Shown piece by piece: positions 17,765 through 26,211 of a stretch of DNA of 53,545 bases (the stretch's first letter is position 1; each line of letters begins with the position of its first letter). A model generated the notes under the pieces. It saw only the letters and a program-made list of their open reading frames with translations, was not told where the DNA came from and made no database searches. This DNA is from Bacteroidota bacterium (lineage in GTDB: Bacteria; Bacteroidota; Bacteroidia; Bacteroidales; JAAUTT01). The position numbers were made by a program, and so were the translations under genes. The DNA is taken from assembly GCA_021779665.1 (NCBI GenBank), contig JAJYAG010000024.1, forward strand, positions 1 to 53,545, written 5' to 3'.

Positions 17765-19636
17765 TTAAATATCTTCTTCAGGAGGAATGGACGTCAAGGG
17801 GGCCACATTTTTGGCGTAACCATCATAACCAAAATTCTGATTAATAACACCCTTGGAGTTGGATTCAACCGAACTCTGCGGTATTGGCCACAAAACATGG
17901 TATGGACTCATAGTATATTCCTGACCATTATTTGCTTTTACACCTCTGTTATAAAATCTGTTCTTTTCAATTACCCTGTCGAAAAAGAAGTTGCTTTCGC
18001 CAAAGTTTTGCATGGAATAGGTTTTACCTTTATAAGGTTTGCCTGTTTGAGCAAAAATAAAGGAAATACGGTTTAACTCAGTTTTACGGGGTTCTTCCCA
18101 GAACAATTCCCTTGCGCGTTCATCGAGAATGGTGCCAATATCGAAGGTAGCAGCATCGGTATAAGGAGCAGCACCGGCACGGGTACGAACCTGATTAAGG
18201 TCGGCCATTGCGTTTGCAATATCACCCTTCCACCAGTAAGCTTCAGCTCTTAACAGATAAGTTTCGGCCAAACGGAATACATACCAGTCGAAAGCTCCAC
18301 CCTGAGGCTGAATTCTTCTTGGGTCGGGATTGTAAAGTTTATAATGAGGCCAACCGAACCAGTTACGGATGGTGTCAGTTGTAAGTACTTTACCATTAGC
18401 ATCTCTGAGTTGAAGATTTTTGCCATAATATGCGCCTTTCTTTGCATTGGCATGGTTGTAAACCAAATCTTCCATGTTCATCCAGTTGTATCTTTTATGA
18501 CGGAGATCGTTCGGATCATCCCAAATTTCGCGTGTATGGTAGGAAGTACCACGAGCACGGCCAATACCACGGCCAAAAGTTCCAACAAGGTCAATAGCCT
18601 GACCGTTCAGGTCGGAAGTACCAGGACCAAAACCATCGGGGGTATAGATCATGTTAGAGTTTGAAACGCCCCAGAAAGGAACAGCCTGACGCATAATCTG
18701 AAGGTCGAGACGCGATTCAATAAGATCTTCGCGCGAAAGCACCATAAACAAAACTTCCTTGTTAGCGGCAATAGCTTTATTATTACACCAGTGTAAGGTA
18801 GAAATCACATCGTTGCGAACAACACCAATGGAAGCGAGATAATTACCTTCTTCTTTGGGAACTGCACCGAATGGAGTCTTCATAAGGCTATAAACACCAC
18901 CATTAATTACCGCATTTGCTGAAGCAATTGCATCGTCGAATAACCCTAAAGCAAGATTTATTTTAGTAAGCAAATGATAACAAGCTCCCTTGGTTACCCT
19001 TCCCCGGTCAACACCATCCTTACACCATTTGGCGGCGAACTCCATGTCCTTTTTCATTTTCTGAAGAACCACCTCACGCTTTGTTGAATAGAAATCAAGT
19101 TTAGGTTCGGTAATTTCCTTTCCAATAAAAGGTATATCGCCAAATTGCTGGGTCAGGCGGTAGTAACGGAAGGCACGGTGAAAATAAGCTGATCCAAGAA
19201 CAGCATTACGTTCGGCTGAATCTTTGAAAGTGGTTTTATCAATACGACTGATTACCACATTGGCATATTTAATACCCTTGTAACCTTCGTCCCAGTACCA
19301 GCCAATTTTATTATAATCCACGTGGTTTAGCTGAGAGCTGGGAGTAATCTGAATATTCATATTCTGGGCAGGACCAGGTTTATCGGTTGTACCTTCAACA
19401 CAAACTTCAGAAAAAACAAGCTCTGTAATAATGGGAGCACCATCGCCATACCACTCGTAACGCATATTACGCTCACAGGCAGTCAAAGCACCGTACATAC
19501 CACGAACATCCACAAATGCATTTTCAGGGGTGAAAATAGAAAGCGGCTTGGTATCGAGCCAGTCTTCCTTACAACTTGCCAATCCCAGAATTCCCAGGGT
19601 TAAGAGCAAAAAACTTAATTTATATATTGTTTTCAT
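17765..19636 (-). CDS. SusD/RagB-family outer-membrane lipoprotein
   Basis: The protein has 623 residues from the ATG at 19636, which begins a lipoprotein signal peptide ending G-L-A-S-C; an ATG at 19648 would add four residues. After the cysteine comes K-E-D-W-L-D, resembling the Bacteroidota lipoprotein export signal for surface display. The SusD pattern follows: an N-terminal helical repeat region (Y-F-H-R-A-F-R-Y-Y-R-L near residue 150) and a C-terminal R-L-A-E-T-Y-L-L-R-A-E-A-Y motif. SusD caps the SusC pore and binds the ligand. It starts 22 bases after susC. Confidence 0.93.
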   Translation of the reverse strand: MKTIYKLSFLLLTLGILGLASCKEDWLDTKPLSIFTPENAFVDVRGMYGALTACERNMRYEWYGDGAPIITELVFSEVCVEGTTDKPGPAQNMNIQITPSSQLNHVDYNKIGWYWDEGYKGIKYANVVISRIDKTTFKDSAERNAVLGSAYFHRAFRYYRLTQQFGDIPFIGKEITEPKLDFYSTKREVVLQKMKKDMEFAAKWCKDGVDRGRVTKGACYHLLTKINLALGLFDDAIASANAVINGGVYSLMKTPFGAVPKEEGNYLASIGVVRNDVISTLHWCNNKAIAANKEVLFMVLSREDLIESRLDLQIMRQAVPFWGVSNSNMIYTPDGFGPGTSDLNGQAIDLVGTFGRGIGRARGTSYHTREIWDDPNDLRHKRYNWMNMEDLVYNHANAKKGAYYGKNLQLRDANGKVLTTDTIRNWFGWPHYKLYNPDPRRIQPQGGAFDWYVFRLAETYLLRAEAYWWKGDIANAMADLNQVRTRAGAAPYTDAATFDIGTILDERARELFWEEPRKTELNRISFIFAQTGKPYKGKTYSMQNFGESNFFFDRVIEKNRFYNRGVKANNGQEYTMSPYHVLWPIPQSSVESNSKGVINQNFGYDGYAKNVAPLTSIPPEEDI

Positions 19637-19657
19637 AATATTATCCATTTAGAATTA

Positions 19658-22600
19658 TTAGAGACTTAAGTTAATACCAACGGTGTAAATCCGGGGAGTA
19701 GGTCCTGTTGTTAAATCACCATTTTCGTTGCGGTATTGTTCAGGATCCCAGAAGTCCCATTGTGGAGCCCAGTAACCAACATTGCGAATAGTTCCAAAAA
19801 CCTTCAGACTGTTGATACTTACTTTACGGAGAAGAGCCTGAGGTACATTGTAAGCTACAGAAATATTGTCGAGACGAATGAATGATCTTTCTCTCCAAAC
19901 GGTAAAGTTTGCACCACCTTCGGCCGAATAAATACGTGCATATTCGTTTGTGGAATTTTCAGGAGTCCAGTAAGGAATAATATAAGAGTTAACACGTTCA
20001 GGAAAACCATCGCGGTTTTTAGCCTGATTGTATCCACCATAATGTCCCCAATACGAATAAGCCATCATGGAAATATTCCAGTTTTTAAATAACGTGAAAT
20101 CCTGACGGATTGTCCATCTGAACCGGGGAGTTTTGTAACCCTGGAACTGATTGTCGAGTTGGTTAATCTTACCACTGTTGTCTACGTCTTCGAGACGGAA
20201 GTCACCGGGATACTGACCATAAACTTTGGCCTGGTCTTCCTGACCTTTCTGCCAAACGCCTAAAATTTTAGGTTCCCAGATCTGGTCAATATCGTGACCG
20301 ATAAACCACTTGTTACCGACATCATCAGCTTCTTTCTGACCAATAACATTACCATTTGCATCTTTAATATCCACCATGTCGCCATACAAATGCTTAATCT
20401 GGTTACGGTTTAAGGAGAAGTTACCACTGGCATTCCAGCTAAAATTCTGTTTGTTCATAATTTTAGCATTTAAAGTAGCTTCGAAACCGGTATTCTGAAT
20501 TTCACCAATGTTTGAAGTTACAGAACTAAATCCTGTAAATACCGGCAGACCGCGTGCTATGAGAAGGTCCTTTGTGTTTTTCTTATAATATTCAACAGAA
20601 CCATCCAGGAAGCCATTGGTAATGGTAAAGTCGAAACCAATATTTATTGCCTGAGTTTTTTCCCATCTTAAATCGGGGTTAGCCATACGATTAACATATA
20701 ACTGGTTACTTTCATAAGCTGAACCACTAACTGGCTGATAAGGATATTTACCGATATTCATATCGGAAAGAGCATCGTACATACCAATTTCGCGGTTACC
20801 ATTCAAACCCCACGAAAGGCGAAGCTTAGCGTATGTAAGAATATTATTCTTCATGAAATCTTCTTCGGAAAGCACCCATGCCAAAGCAGCAGCAGGGAAA
20901 GTACCGTAAGGATGTTTTTGTCCGAATGCAGAGTAACCATCGCGACGAACTGACAAGGTGACCATATATTTATTCATTAATGAATAAAATAACCGTGCCA
21001 TCAAAGCGCTACCTGTATTGTACTCATCGGTACTGCTTAAAATATTAGAGGTACTCTTACCAGCAGTCATATTATGATAACCAAGAGCATCAGTTGGAGT
21101 GAATCCTTCGGTTGACATTTTATTTTGCCAGCTCTGGAATTTTTCAGCATTTGCGAGTAAAGTAACATCGAACTGGTGAATATTATTAAATGTCTTATTC
21201 CACTTAATAAGGTTATCTACCTGCCAGCTATAAATACTTTTTTGTTCACGTTCGGCCTTTCCTCCAAATTTTGACCATTCTTCGTGAAGTGCCGACTGAT
21301 GATTTAAATAATTATACCATTCGAAACGTGGAGCAAAGTTTACCTGGTATGTAATGCCTAAAGGAAGTTTAACATTGGCAAACAAAGTATTTATAAGAGT
21401 GTTGTAAACTTTTCTTCTCGACTGGAACATTTTGTCGTACAAAGGATGTTTTGCACCACGGCCAAGGTCGTCAACGGGGCTGATACGGATTGTAACGCCA
21501 TCGTCCTTGTAAATCGAACCATAAGGAGAGTTGCTCACAATTTTACCCCAGTCGGCGTTGATATTACTTTCGTCGCGGTTTGCAAACTGAGTGTTGATAC
21601 CCACATTGAGCCATTTTGTAATATTCGCATCCACATTCAAACGAGCACGAATGGTTGTAAAATCGTCACCCACAATTACACCTTCATTTTTATTATAACC
21701 CACTGATCCATAATAAGAAACTTCATCCTTTTTACCTGATAAAGAAATATTATGATCCTGACGCAAACCGTTCTGGAAAACCATATCGTTCCAGTTCACA
21801 GTTTTACCAGCTTTATAATTTGCAACTTCTACCGGGAGAAAACCAATACGAGCGAGCCATATATCAGTGAGGTCACCGGTTTTGCCATCTCTCCACATTG
21901 CTTCTGTAACATCGGAAGGTAATTTCGATGGGTTATCATATATATAAAGCTTATTGTTAATGGCAGGATTATAGTAATTCATTGATTTCAATACATCGGT
22001 ACGCCAGTTAACAAAACCCTCGGGGTCGTACACGTCCTGTAAAGTAGCAATAGTTGCCAAACCAAAACTGGATGCAACATTAATAACGGGCTTGCCCGAT
22101 TTACCTTTTTTAGTTGTAATAAGAACAACACCGTTTGCAGCTTTCGCACCATATACTGCAGCCGACGAAGCATCCTTCAAAACGTCGATTGATTGGATAT
22201 CATTAGGGTTGATATCTTCCATAGCGCCCTGGTAAATAACACCATCCAAAACAAACAAGGGAGTATTTGATGATGTTGAACGTACGTTATTTTTACCACG
22301 AACTTCCAGGTCGCCACCACCTTTTGCCAGCGTTGAGAATCCTACTGAAAGACCGGCTATATTACCACGCAATAAATCCTGAACAGCCTGTGGTTTTTCG
22401 TTTTCTATTCTGTCGGTTTTAACTGATGTAACAGCACCTGTTAAATCACGCTTTTTGGAAACACCATAACCAATTACAACAACTTCTTCAAGGTCCTTAA
22501 CATCTTCAACCATTACCATATCGATAACAGTTAAGCCTTTAACAGGACGTTCTTCGGTTAAGTAACCAATATAAGAAAACTGCAACACCGCATCGTCCGA

Positions 22601-23110
22601 AGGTATGTTAATGACATATTTTCCATCGATGTCGGATATTACCCCCACCGTTGTTCCTTTTACAAGAACATTAACACCAGGCAGCGGCTGACCTTTGGAA
22701 TCGGTAATTGTACCTTTTATGGTAGCCTGCTGAACTACTGAAACCGGAGAAATAACAACCAGATTGTTTTCCAGTACTTTATAGGTAACATCTGCGTTGT
22801 CAAATACCTTGGCCAGGACATCGTCGATTGTTTTATCATCAGCCGAGATAGTAACCGATCTGTTTAAATCAGTAAACTCATCGTTGTAAAAAAACCTGAA
22901 AGAGGATTGTTTCTCAATTGATTTAAGGACATCCCGAACTGTTTGTCCTTTAACATCCAGCTTCAGCAGAGTATTTTGTGAGTACACCGAGCCAGACACA
23001 CTGAATGTCAACATACACATTAATAGTACAGTAACTTTCATAATTTGTAGTAGTTTAATTGGAATAAGTGATAAGTAGACATACTTTTTCCAGTAAGAAT
23101 TTTTTTTCAT
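19658..23110 (-). CDS. SusC/RagA-family TonB-dependent transporter with STN signalling domain
   Basis: The protein has 1150 residues in this order: signal peptide (to about 45), STN domain (about 50-120, L-L-K-L-D-V-K-G-Q-T-V to L-V-V-I-S), carboxypeptidase-D-like domain (about 130-210), TonB box E-E-V-V-V-I-G-Y-G, plug (V-L-K-D-A-S-S-A-A-V-Y-G) and a beta-barrel ending in aromatic-rich strands. It imports oligosaccharides or similar ligands with SusD, energised by TonB. The STN domain implies signalling to the FecR encoded directly upstream. A hairpin separates it from fecR. Confidence 0.95.
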   Translation of the reverse strand: MKKNSYWKKYVYLSLIPIKLLQIMKVTVLLMCMLTFSVSGSVYSQNTLLKLDVKGQTVRDVLKSIEKQSSFRFFYNDEFTDLNRSVTISADDKTIDDVLAKVFDNADVTYKVLENNLVVISPVSVVQQATIKGTITDSKGQPLPGVNVLVKGTTVGVISDIDGKYVINIPSDDAVLQFSYIGYLTEERPVKGLTVIDMVMVEDVKDLEEVVVIGYGVSKKRDLTGAVTSVKTDRIENEKPQAVQDLLRGNIAGLSVGFSTLAKGGGDLEVRGKNNVRSTSSNTPLFVLDGVIYQGAMEDINPNDIQSIDVLKDASSAAVYGAKAANGVVLITTKKGKSGKPVINVASSFGLATIATLQDVYDPEGFVNWRTDVLKSMNYYNPAINNKLYIYDNPSKLPSDVTEAMWRDGKTGDLTDIWLARIGFLPVEVANYKAGKTVNWNDMVFQNGLRQDHNISLSGKKDEVSYYGSVGYNKNEGVIVGDDFTTIRARLNVDANITKWLNVGINTQFANRDESNINADWGKIVSNSPYGSIYKDDGVTIRISPVDDLGRGAKHPLYDKMFQSRRKVYNTLINTLFANVKLPLGITYQVNFAPRFEWYNYLNHQSALHEEWSKFGGKAEREQKSIYSWQVDNLIKWNKTFNNIHQFDVTLLANAEKFQSWQNKMSTEGFTPTDALGYHNMTAGKSTSNILSSTDEYNTGSALMARLFYSLMNKYMVTLSVRRDGYSAFGQKHPYGTFPAAALAWVLSEEDFMKNNILTYAKLRLSWGLNGNREIGMYDALSDMNIGKYPYQPVSGSAYESNQLYVNRMANPDLRWEKTQAINIGFDFTITNGFLDGSVEYYKKNTKDLLIARGLPVFTGFSSVTSNIGEIQNTGFEATLNAKIMNKQNFSWNASGNFSLNRNQIKHLYGDMVDIKDANGNVIGQKEADDVGNKWFIGHDIDQIWEPKILGVWQKGQEDQAKVYGQYPGDFRLEDVDNSGKINQLDNQFQGYKTPRFRWTIRQDFTLFKNWNISMMAYSYWGHYGGYNQAKNRDGFPERVNSYIIPYWTPENSTNEYARIYSAEGGANFTVWRERSFIRLDNISVAYNVPQALLRKVSINSLKVFGTIRNVGYWAPQWDFWDPEQYRNENGDLTTGPTPRIYTVGINLSL

Positions 23111-23158
23111 ACATTTGAAGTGTTAGAATTAGTATTAATATCTATCAAAAAGTTTTAC

Positions 23159-23189
23159 AAAAGGGCGTAGGTGCGAACTACTCCCTTTT
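23159..23189 (-). terminator. Hairpin between fecR and susC (first locus)
   Basis: AAAAGGG-C-GTAG (23159-23170) pairs with CTAC-T-CCCTTTT (23178-23189) with one mismatch and a 7-base loop. Read leftward it is followed by TTTTGTAAAACTTTTT. It would end or attenuate the sigma/FecR transcript before susC. Confidence 0.65.
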
Positions 23190-23210
23190 TTCATTCATTA
23201 GGAGGACTCA

Positions 23211-23234
23211 TGTTTAAATGTTTAAATGTTTAAA
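23211..23234. repeat. Triple tandem octamer TGTTTAAA
   Basis: Three head-to-tail copies of TGTTTAAA occupy 23211-23218, 23219-23226 and 23227-23234, between the fecR stop and the hairpin. The 8-base period is less than one helical turn. It may be chance AT-rich slippage or a regulator site. Confidence 0.5.
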
Positions 23235-23251
23235 AAATTACTAGTTAGTTT

Positions 23252-24403
23252 TTATTTATTACGTGTTGTTATAATTCTCTCAAAGTTTGATTTCAATTTG
23301 TGGTCTAACGTAAGATAGACCGAATCTTTAACAATGTTATATTTAATAGGAGCAGTATAAGTTAAAACATCAAGAATTTGCTCCACAGTCTCATTCTGGA
23401 GAATTCCGGTAAATTTATACTGGTCCAGACCATCGTTCGCAAAATAAATTTTCATATTATAACGTCGCTCCAGCATTGGAGCAAGGCATTTCAGCGTTAA
23501 TCCCTCAATAACCCATTTATCACTTTTCCACGATGTATAAAGTTCTGTATTAACATCTAACTCTACCTTAATGTTATCGTTGATGCGCTGAATCTTTTTA
23601 ACTTCTTCAACATGCCTTGAAACTTCCAGATCTCCTGGATTTTCTTTTGATTTAAAATATACAAGCCGTTCATTAGGTTTAATCTTGATCTCCTTTTTTG
23701 GGTAATCCTTATTTTCTTTGGTTATCTGGATATCAATAATTCCTTCCTCAAGTGTGGTCGTAATGGTTTTTTCCTCAGGATAAGCCTTAACATTGAACCT
23801 GGTACCCAAGGCACGTACAATCAGATCGGATGTATGTACCTTAAAAGGTTTTTCTTTATTGGTAACAACCGAAAAATAAGCTTCTCCGGTAAGATAAACG
23901 TTACGTTCCTCCTGATCGAAATTATCAGCGTAAACCAGTTTGCTTCCGGCATTTAACCACACTACCGAACCATCGGGCAACTTTATTGTGCTTTTTGAAC
24001 CTTTGGGAACAATATACTCGGTTGTTTTGGATGAAAAATTTACCGGTCTTGCTATGAACCATGTAACAGCTGATGTTAACCCTATAACCATAAGCCAAAT
24101 GGCAACATATCTGAGTTTCAGGATAAAACTATTTCTTTTGATTGAATACCTGGGTTCGTGCTCTTCGTCGGGTTTAATTTCATTTTCAATTCTGTTCCAA
24201 AGCAAGTTACTATCGTAATCGGGTTTTTCGGAACTATCAGCAACAATCCACGAATAAACAAATTGATTAAAATATTTTCGATTTTCGGAATTGCTCTGAA
24301 TCCAGCTTTTCAACAGGCCAAAATCCTTGCTTTCGATATCGTTTGTGATATACGAAGCAATTAGTTGTTGAATGTCGTCTGGTAATGTAGTATTAAATTG
24401 CAT
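23252..24403 (-). CDS. FecR-family anti-sigma factor
   Basis: This 383-residue inner-membrane regulator has a cytoplasmic N-terminal part that should bind the ECF sigma factor, one membrane helix at about 95-118, a periplasmic FecR domain (K-G-S-K-S-T-I-K-L-P-D-G-S-V-V-W-L-N-A-G-S, then G-E-A-Y-F-S-V) and a C-terminal STN-interacting DUF4974-type domain (M-K-I-Y-F, F-T-G-I-L). The signal from the SusC STN domain is expected to relieve or activate the sigma factor. It follows the sigma gene by 70 bases. Confidence 0.93.
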   Translation of the reverse strand: MQFNTTLPDDIQQLIASYITNDIESKDFGLLKSWIQSNSENRKYFNQFVYSWIVADSSEKPDYDSNLLWNRIENEIKPDEEHEPRYSIKRNSFILKLRYVAIWLMVIGLTSAVTWFIARPVNFSSKTTEYIVPKGSKSTIKLPDGSVVWLNAGSKLVYADNFDQEERNVYLTGEAYFSVVTNKEKPFKVHTSDLIVRALGTRFNVKAYPEEKTITTTLEEGIIDIQITKENKDYPKKEIKIKPNERLVYFKSKENPGDLEVSRHVEEVKKIQRINDNIKVELDVNTELYTSWKSDKWVIEGLTLKCLAPMLERRYNMKIYFANDGLDQYKFTGILQNETVEQILDVLTYTAPIKYNIVKDSVYLTLDHKLKSNFERIITTRNK

Positions 24404-24473
24404 AGTTAATCGTCTAAAAATTACGACAAGATTTTTTTAAACAGAGACTACAAAAAAGAGGAAAAAAATAAAA

Positions 24474-25034
24474 TTATTTATGAAATTCTTCCCTAATCTT
24501 ATCTATCGACCTGTATATTTGTGTTTTAACTGTACTTACGGAGATGTTTAATTTTTTAGCAATTTCGTTGTTGGACATTTGATAATCACGACTCAGTATA
24601 AAGATCTCCCGGCACTGATCGGGTAACCTCTCTATTGCTTTGCGGACAATTATTTCAATATCGTCGGCTTCAAGTTTTTCAATTACCGAGTCGTTAATTG
24701 GGCTGGTTTCTTCAAGATATTGCCAAAACTCTTCGGAAACGAGCATGCCTACAGAATTATGCTTTGTTTTAAGCTGCTTTACTTTATTGATGGTAAGGTT
24801 ATGAACTGACTGGTATAGATAAGCCTTAACAGAACCTGTAATTTTAATAAGTTCCCTGTTGTTCCATATATTTACGAAAACATCCTGAACAACCTCTTCG
24901 GCCAAAAATTTGTCGCGCGTAATACTATAAGAATAATTCAGCAGTGATTTGTTGGTTTTATTAAAAAGCTCCCGCAATGCGGCAATTTCCCCATTCCTAA
25001 TTGAATCCCATTTTATTGAGACATCATAATTCAT
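24474..25034 (-). CDS. ECF RNA polymerase sigma factor
   Basis: The protein has 186 residues with sigma region 2 (A-E-E-V-V-Q-D-V-F-V-N-I-W) and region 4 (L-P-D-Q-C-R-E-I-F-I-L-S, helix-turn-helix N-E-I-A-K-K-L-N-I-S-V-S-T-V-K). It belongs to the Bacteroidota FecI-like ECF group that is paired with FecR and STN-bearing SusC. It heads the first Sus-type locus and probably controls the susC promoter downstream. Confidence 0.94.
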   Translation of the reverse strand: MNYDVSIKWDSIRNGEIAALRELFNKTNKSLLNYSYSITRDKFLAEEVVQDVFVNIWNNRELIKITGSVKAYLYQSVHNLTINKVKQLKTKHNSVGMLVSEEFWQYLEETSPINDSVIEKLEADDIEIIVRKAIERLPDQCREIFILSRDYQMSNNEIAKKLNISVSTVKTQIYRSIDKIREEFHK

Positions 25035-25095
25035 TGTTCATACACTGGTTTATAGTTGTTAAATTAATACTATTAAACCTAACTTCTATTCAAAC

Positions 25096-26061
25096 TTAAC
25101 AAAAACTACCATTTATAAGATAATTTTTTACATAATCTTCAACTCCTTCTTCCAGCGAATGAAAAGGTTTTGTATAACCAATACTTCTTAATTTATCCAT
25201 ATTGGCTTCTGTAAAATACTGATATTTATCGCGGATATCTTCGGGTGTATCAATAAAACTGATATCCTCCCTTATTCCCATAGCTTTAAATGTATTCCTG
25301 GTAAGGTCTAGAAACGATCTGGCTTTACCGGTACCCAGATTATAAATTCCCGAATTTTTCCGTTGTTCCATTAAAAAGAAAATGACATCAACTACGTCTT
25401 TAACATAAATGAAATCACGCAGCTGCTCACCATCCTTAAAATCAGGATTATGTGAACGGAAAAGCTTCATTTTACCCGTAGCCTTTATCTGATTAAATGA
25501 GTGGAATATTACCGATGCCATTCTTCCTTTGTGATATTCATTTGGCCCGTAAACATTGAAAAATTTAAGGCCTGCCCAGAAATATGGTTTTTGCTCCTGT
25601 TTCAAAGCCCATTTATCGAATTCGTTTTTTGAGCGGCCGTAAGGGTTCAAAGGTTGCAGCTTTTCTATACTTTCGTGATCATCGTTATAGCCATTTTCGC
25701 CTAACCCATAAGTAGCTGCTGAAGATGCATATATTAAAGGTAACCCGTATTCGACACACTTTTTCCAGATATTTTTTGTGTATTCAAGGTTAAGCTCTTC
25801 CAGAACCGCCCAGTTGAATTCTGTTGTGTCGGTACGGGCGCCGATATGTACAATAAACTGGATTAGACGATGATGTTCATCAATCCATTTAAGCAAATCT
25901 TTTCTGTCAACTTTTTTACTGAAGATTTTACCTTCGAAATTTTTGTTTTTCAAAGGATTGGAGAAATCGTCAACTAAAACAATGTCTTTAAAATTCTCGC
26001 TATTCAATTTCGAAACCATGTTACTGCCTATAAAGCCCGCAGCTCCTGTGACTACAATCAT
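25096..26061 (-). CDS. hldD: ADP-L-glycero-D-manno-heptose 6-epimerase
   Basis: The protein has 321 residues from the ATG at 26061 (M-I-V-V-T-G-A-A-G-F-I-G); a TTG 24 bases upstream is unlikely. It is a short-chain dehydrogenase/epimerase with the nucleotide-binding T-G-A-A-G-F-I-G, the catalytic Y141-x-x-x-K145 (Y-G-R-S-K) and the heptose-epimerase signature F-F-N-V-Y-G-P-N-E-Y-H-K-G-R-M-A-S. It makes the heptose precursor of the lipopolysaccharide core. It is separate from the Sus-type locus in role, with its own likely promoter. Confidence 0.93.
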   Translation of the reverse strand: MIVVTGAAGFIGSNMVSKLNSENFKDIVLVDDFSNPLKNKNFEGKIFSKKVDRKDLLKWIDEHHRLIQFIVHIGARTDTTEFNWAVLEELNLEYTKNIWKKCVEYGLPLIYASSAATYGLGENGYNDDHESIEKLQPLNPYGRSKNEFDKWALKQEQKPYFWAGLKFFNVYGPNEYHKGRMASVIFHSFNQIKATGKMKLFRSHNPDFKDGEQLRDFIYVKDVVDVIFFLMEQRKNSGIYNLGTGKARSFLDLTRNTFKAMGIREDISFIDTPEDIRDKYQYFTEANMDKLRSIGYTKPFHSLEEGVEDYVKNYLINGSFC

Positions 26062-26082
26062 AATAAGGTTAATTTGGAAAAT

Positions 26083-26113
26083 CAAATGTAATTAAAAGTA
26101 CGCAAACACCGAA
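26083..26113 (-). promoter_or_regulatory. Candidate hldD promoter
   Basis: On the minus strand TACATTTG (26083-26090) matches the -7 consensus TAnnTTTG. A TTCG (one mismatch to TTTG) at 26110-26113 lies 19 bases upstream, the usual spacing in Bacteroidota. The -7 box is about 22 bases before the start codon. Confidence 0.45.
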
Positions 26114-26211
26114 CCTTGATATGAAATTTAGAATATCACTTAAAAATTACCACTGACGATTTGAATTATTTTGATCAACCCACAGAACAATTAGCAGAGC
26201 TTAGCATTTAA

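Noticed and set aside
23252-25034. hldD as a member of the first Sus-type regulon
   Set aside because: It lies upstream of the sigma gene, has its own promoter-like boxes and encodes a lipopolysaccharide core enzyme unrelated to glycan import.
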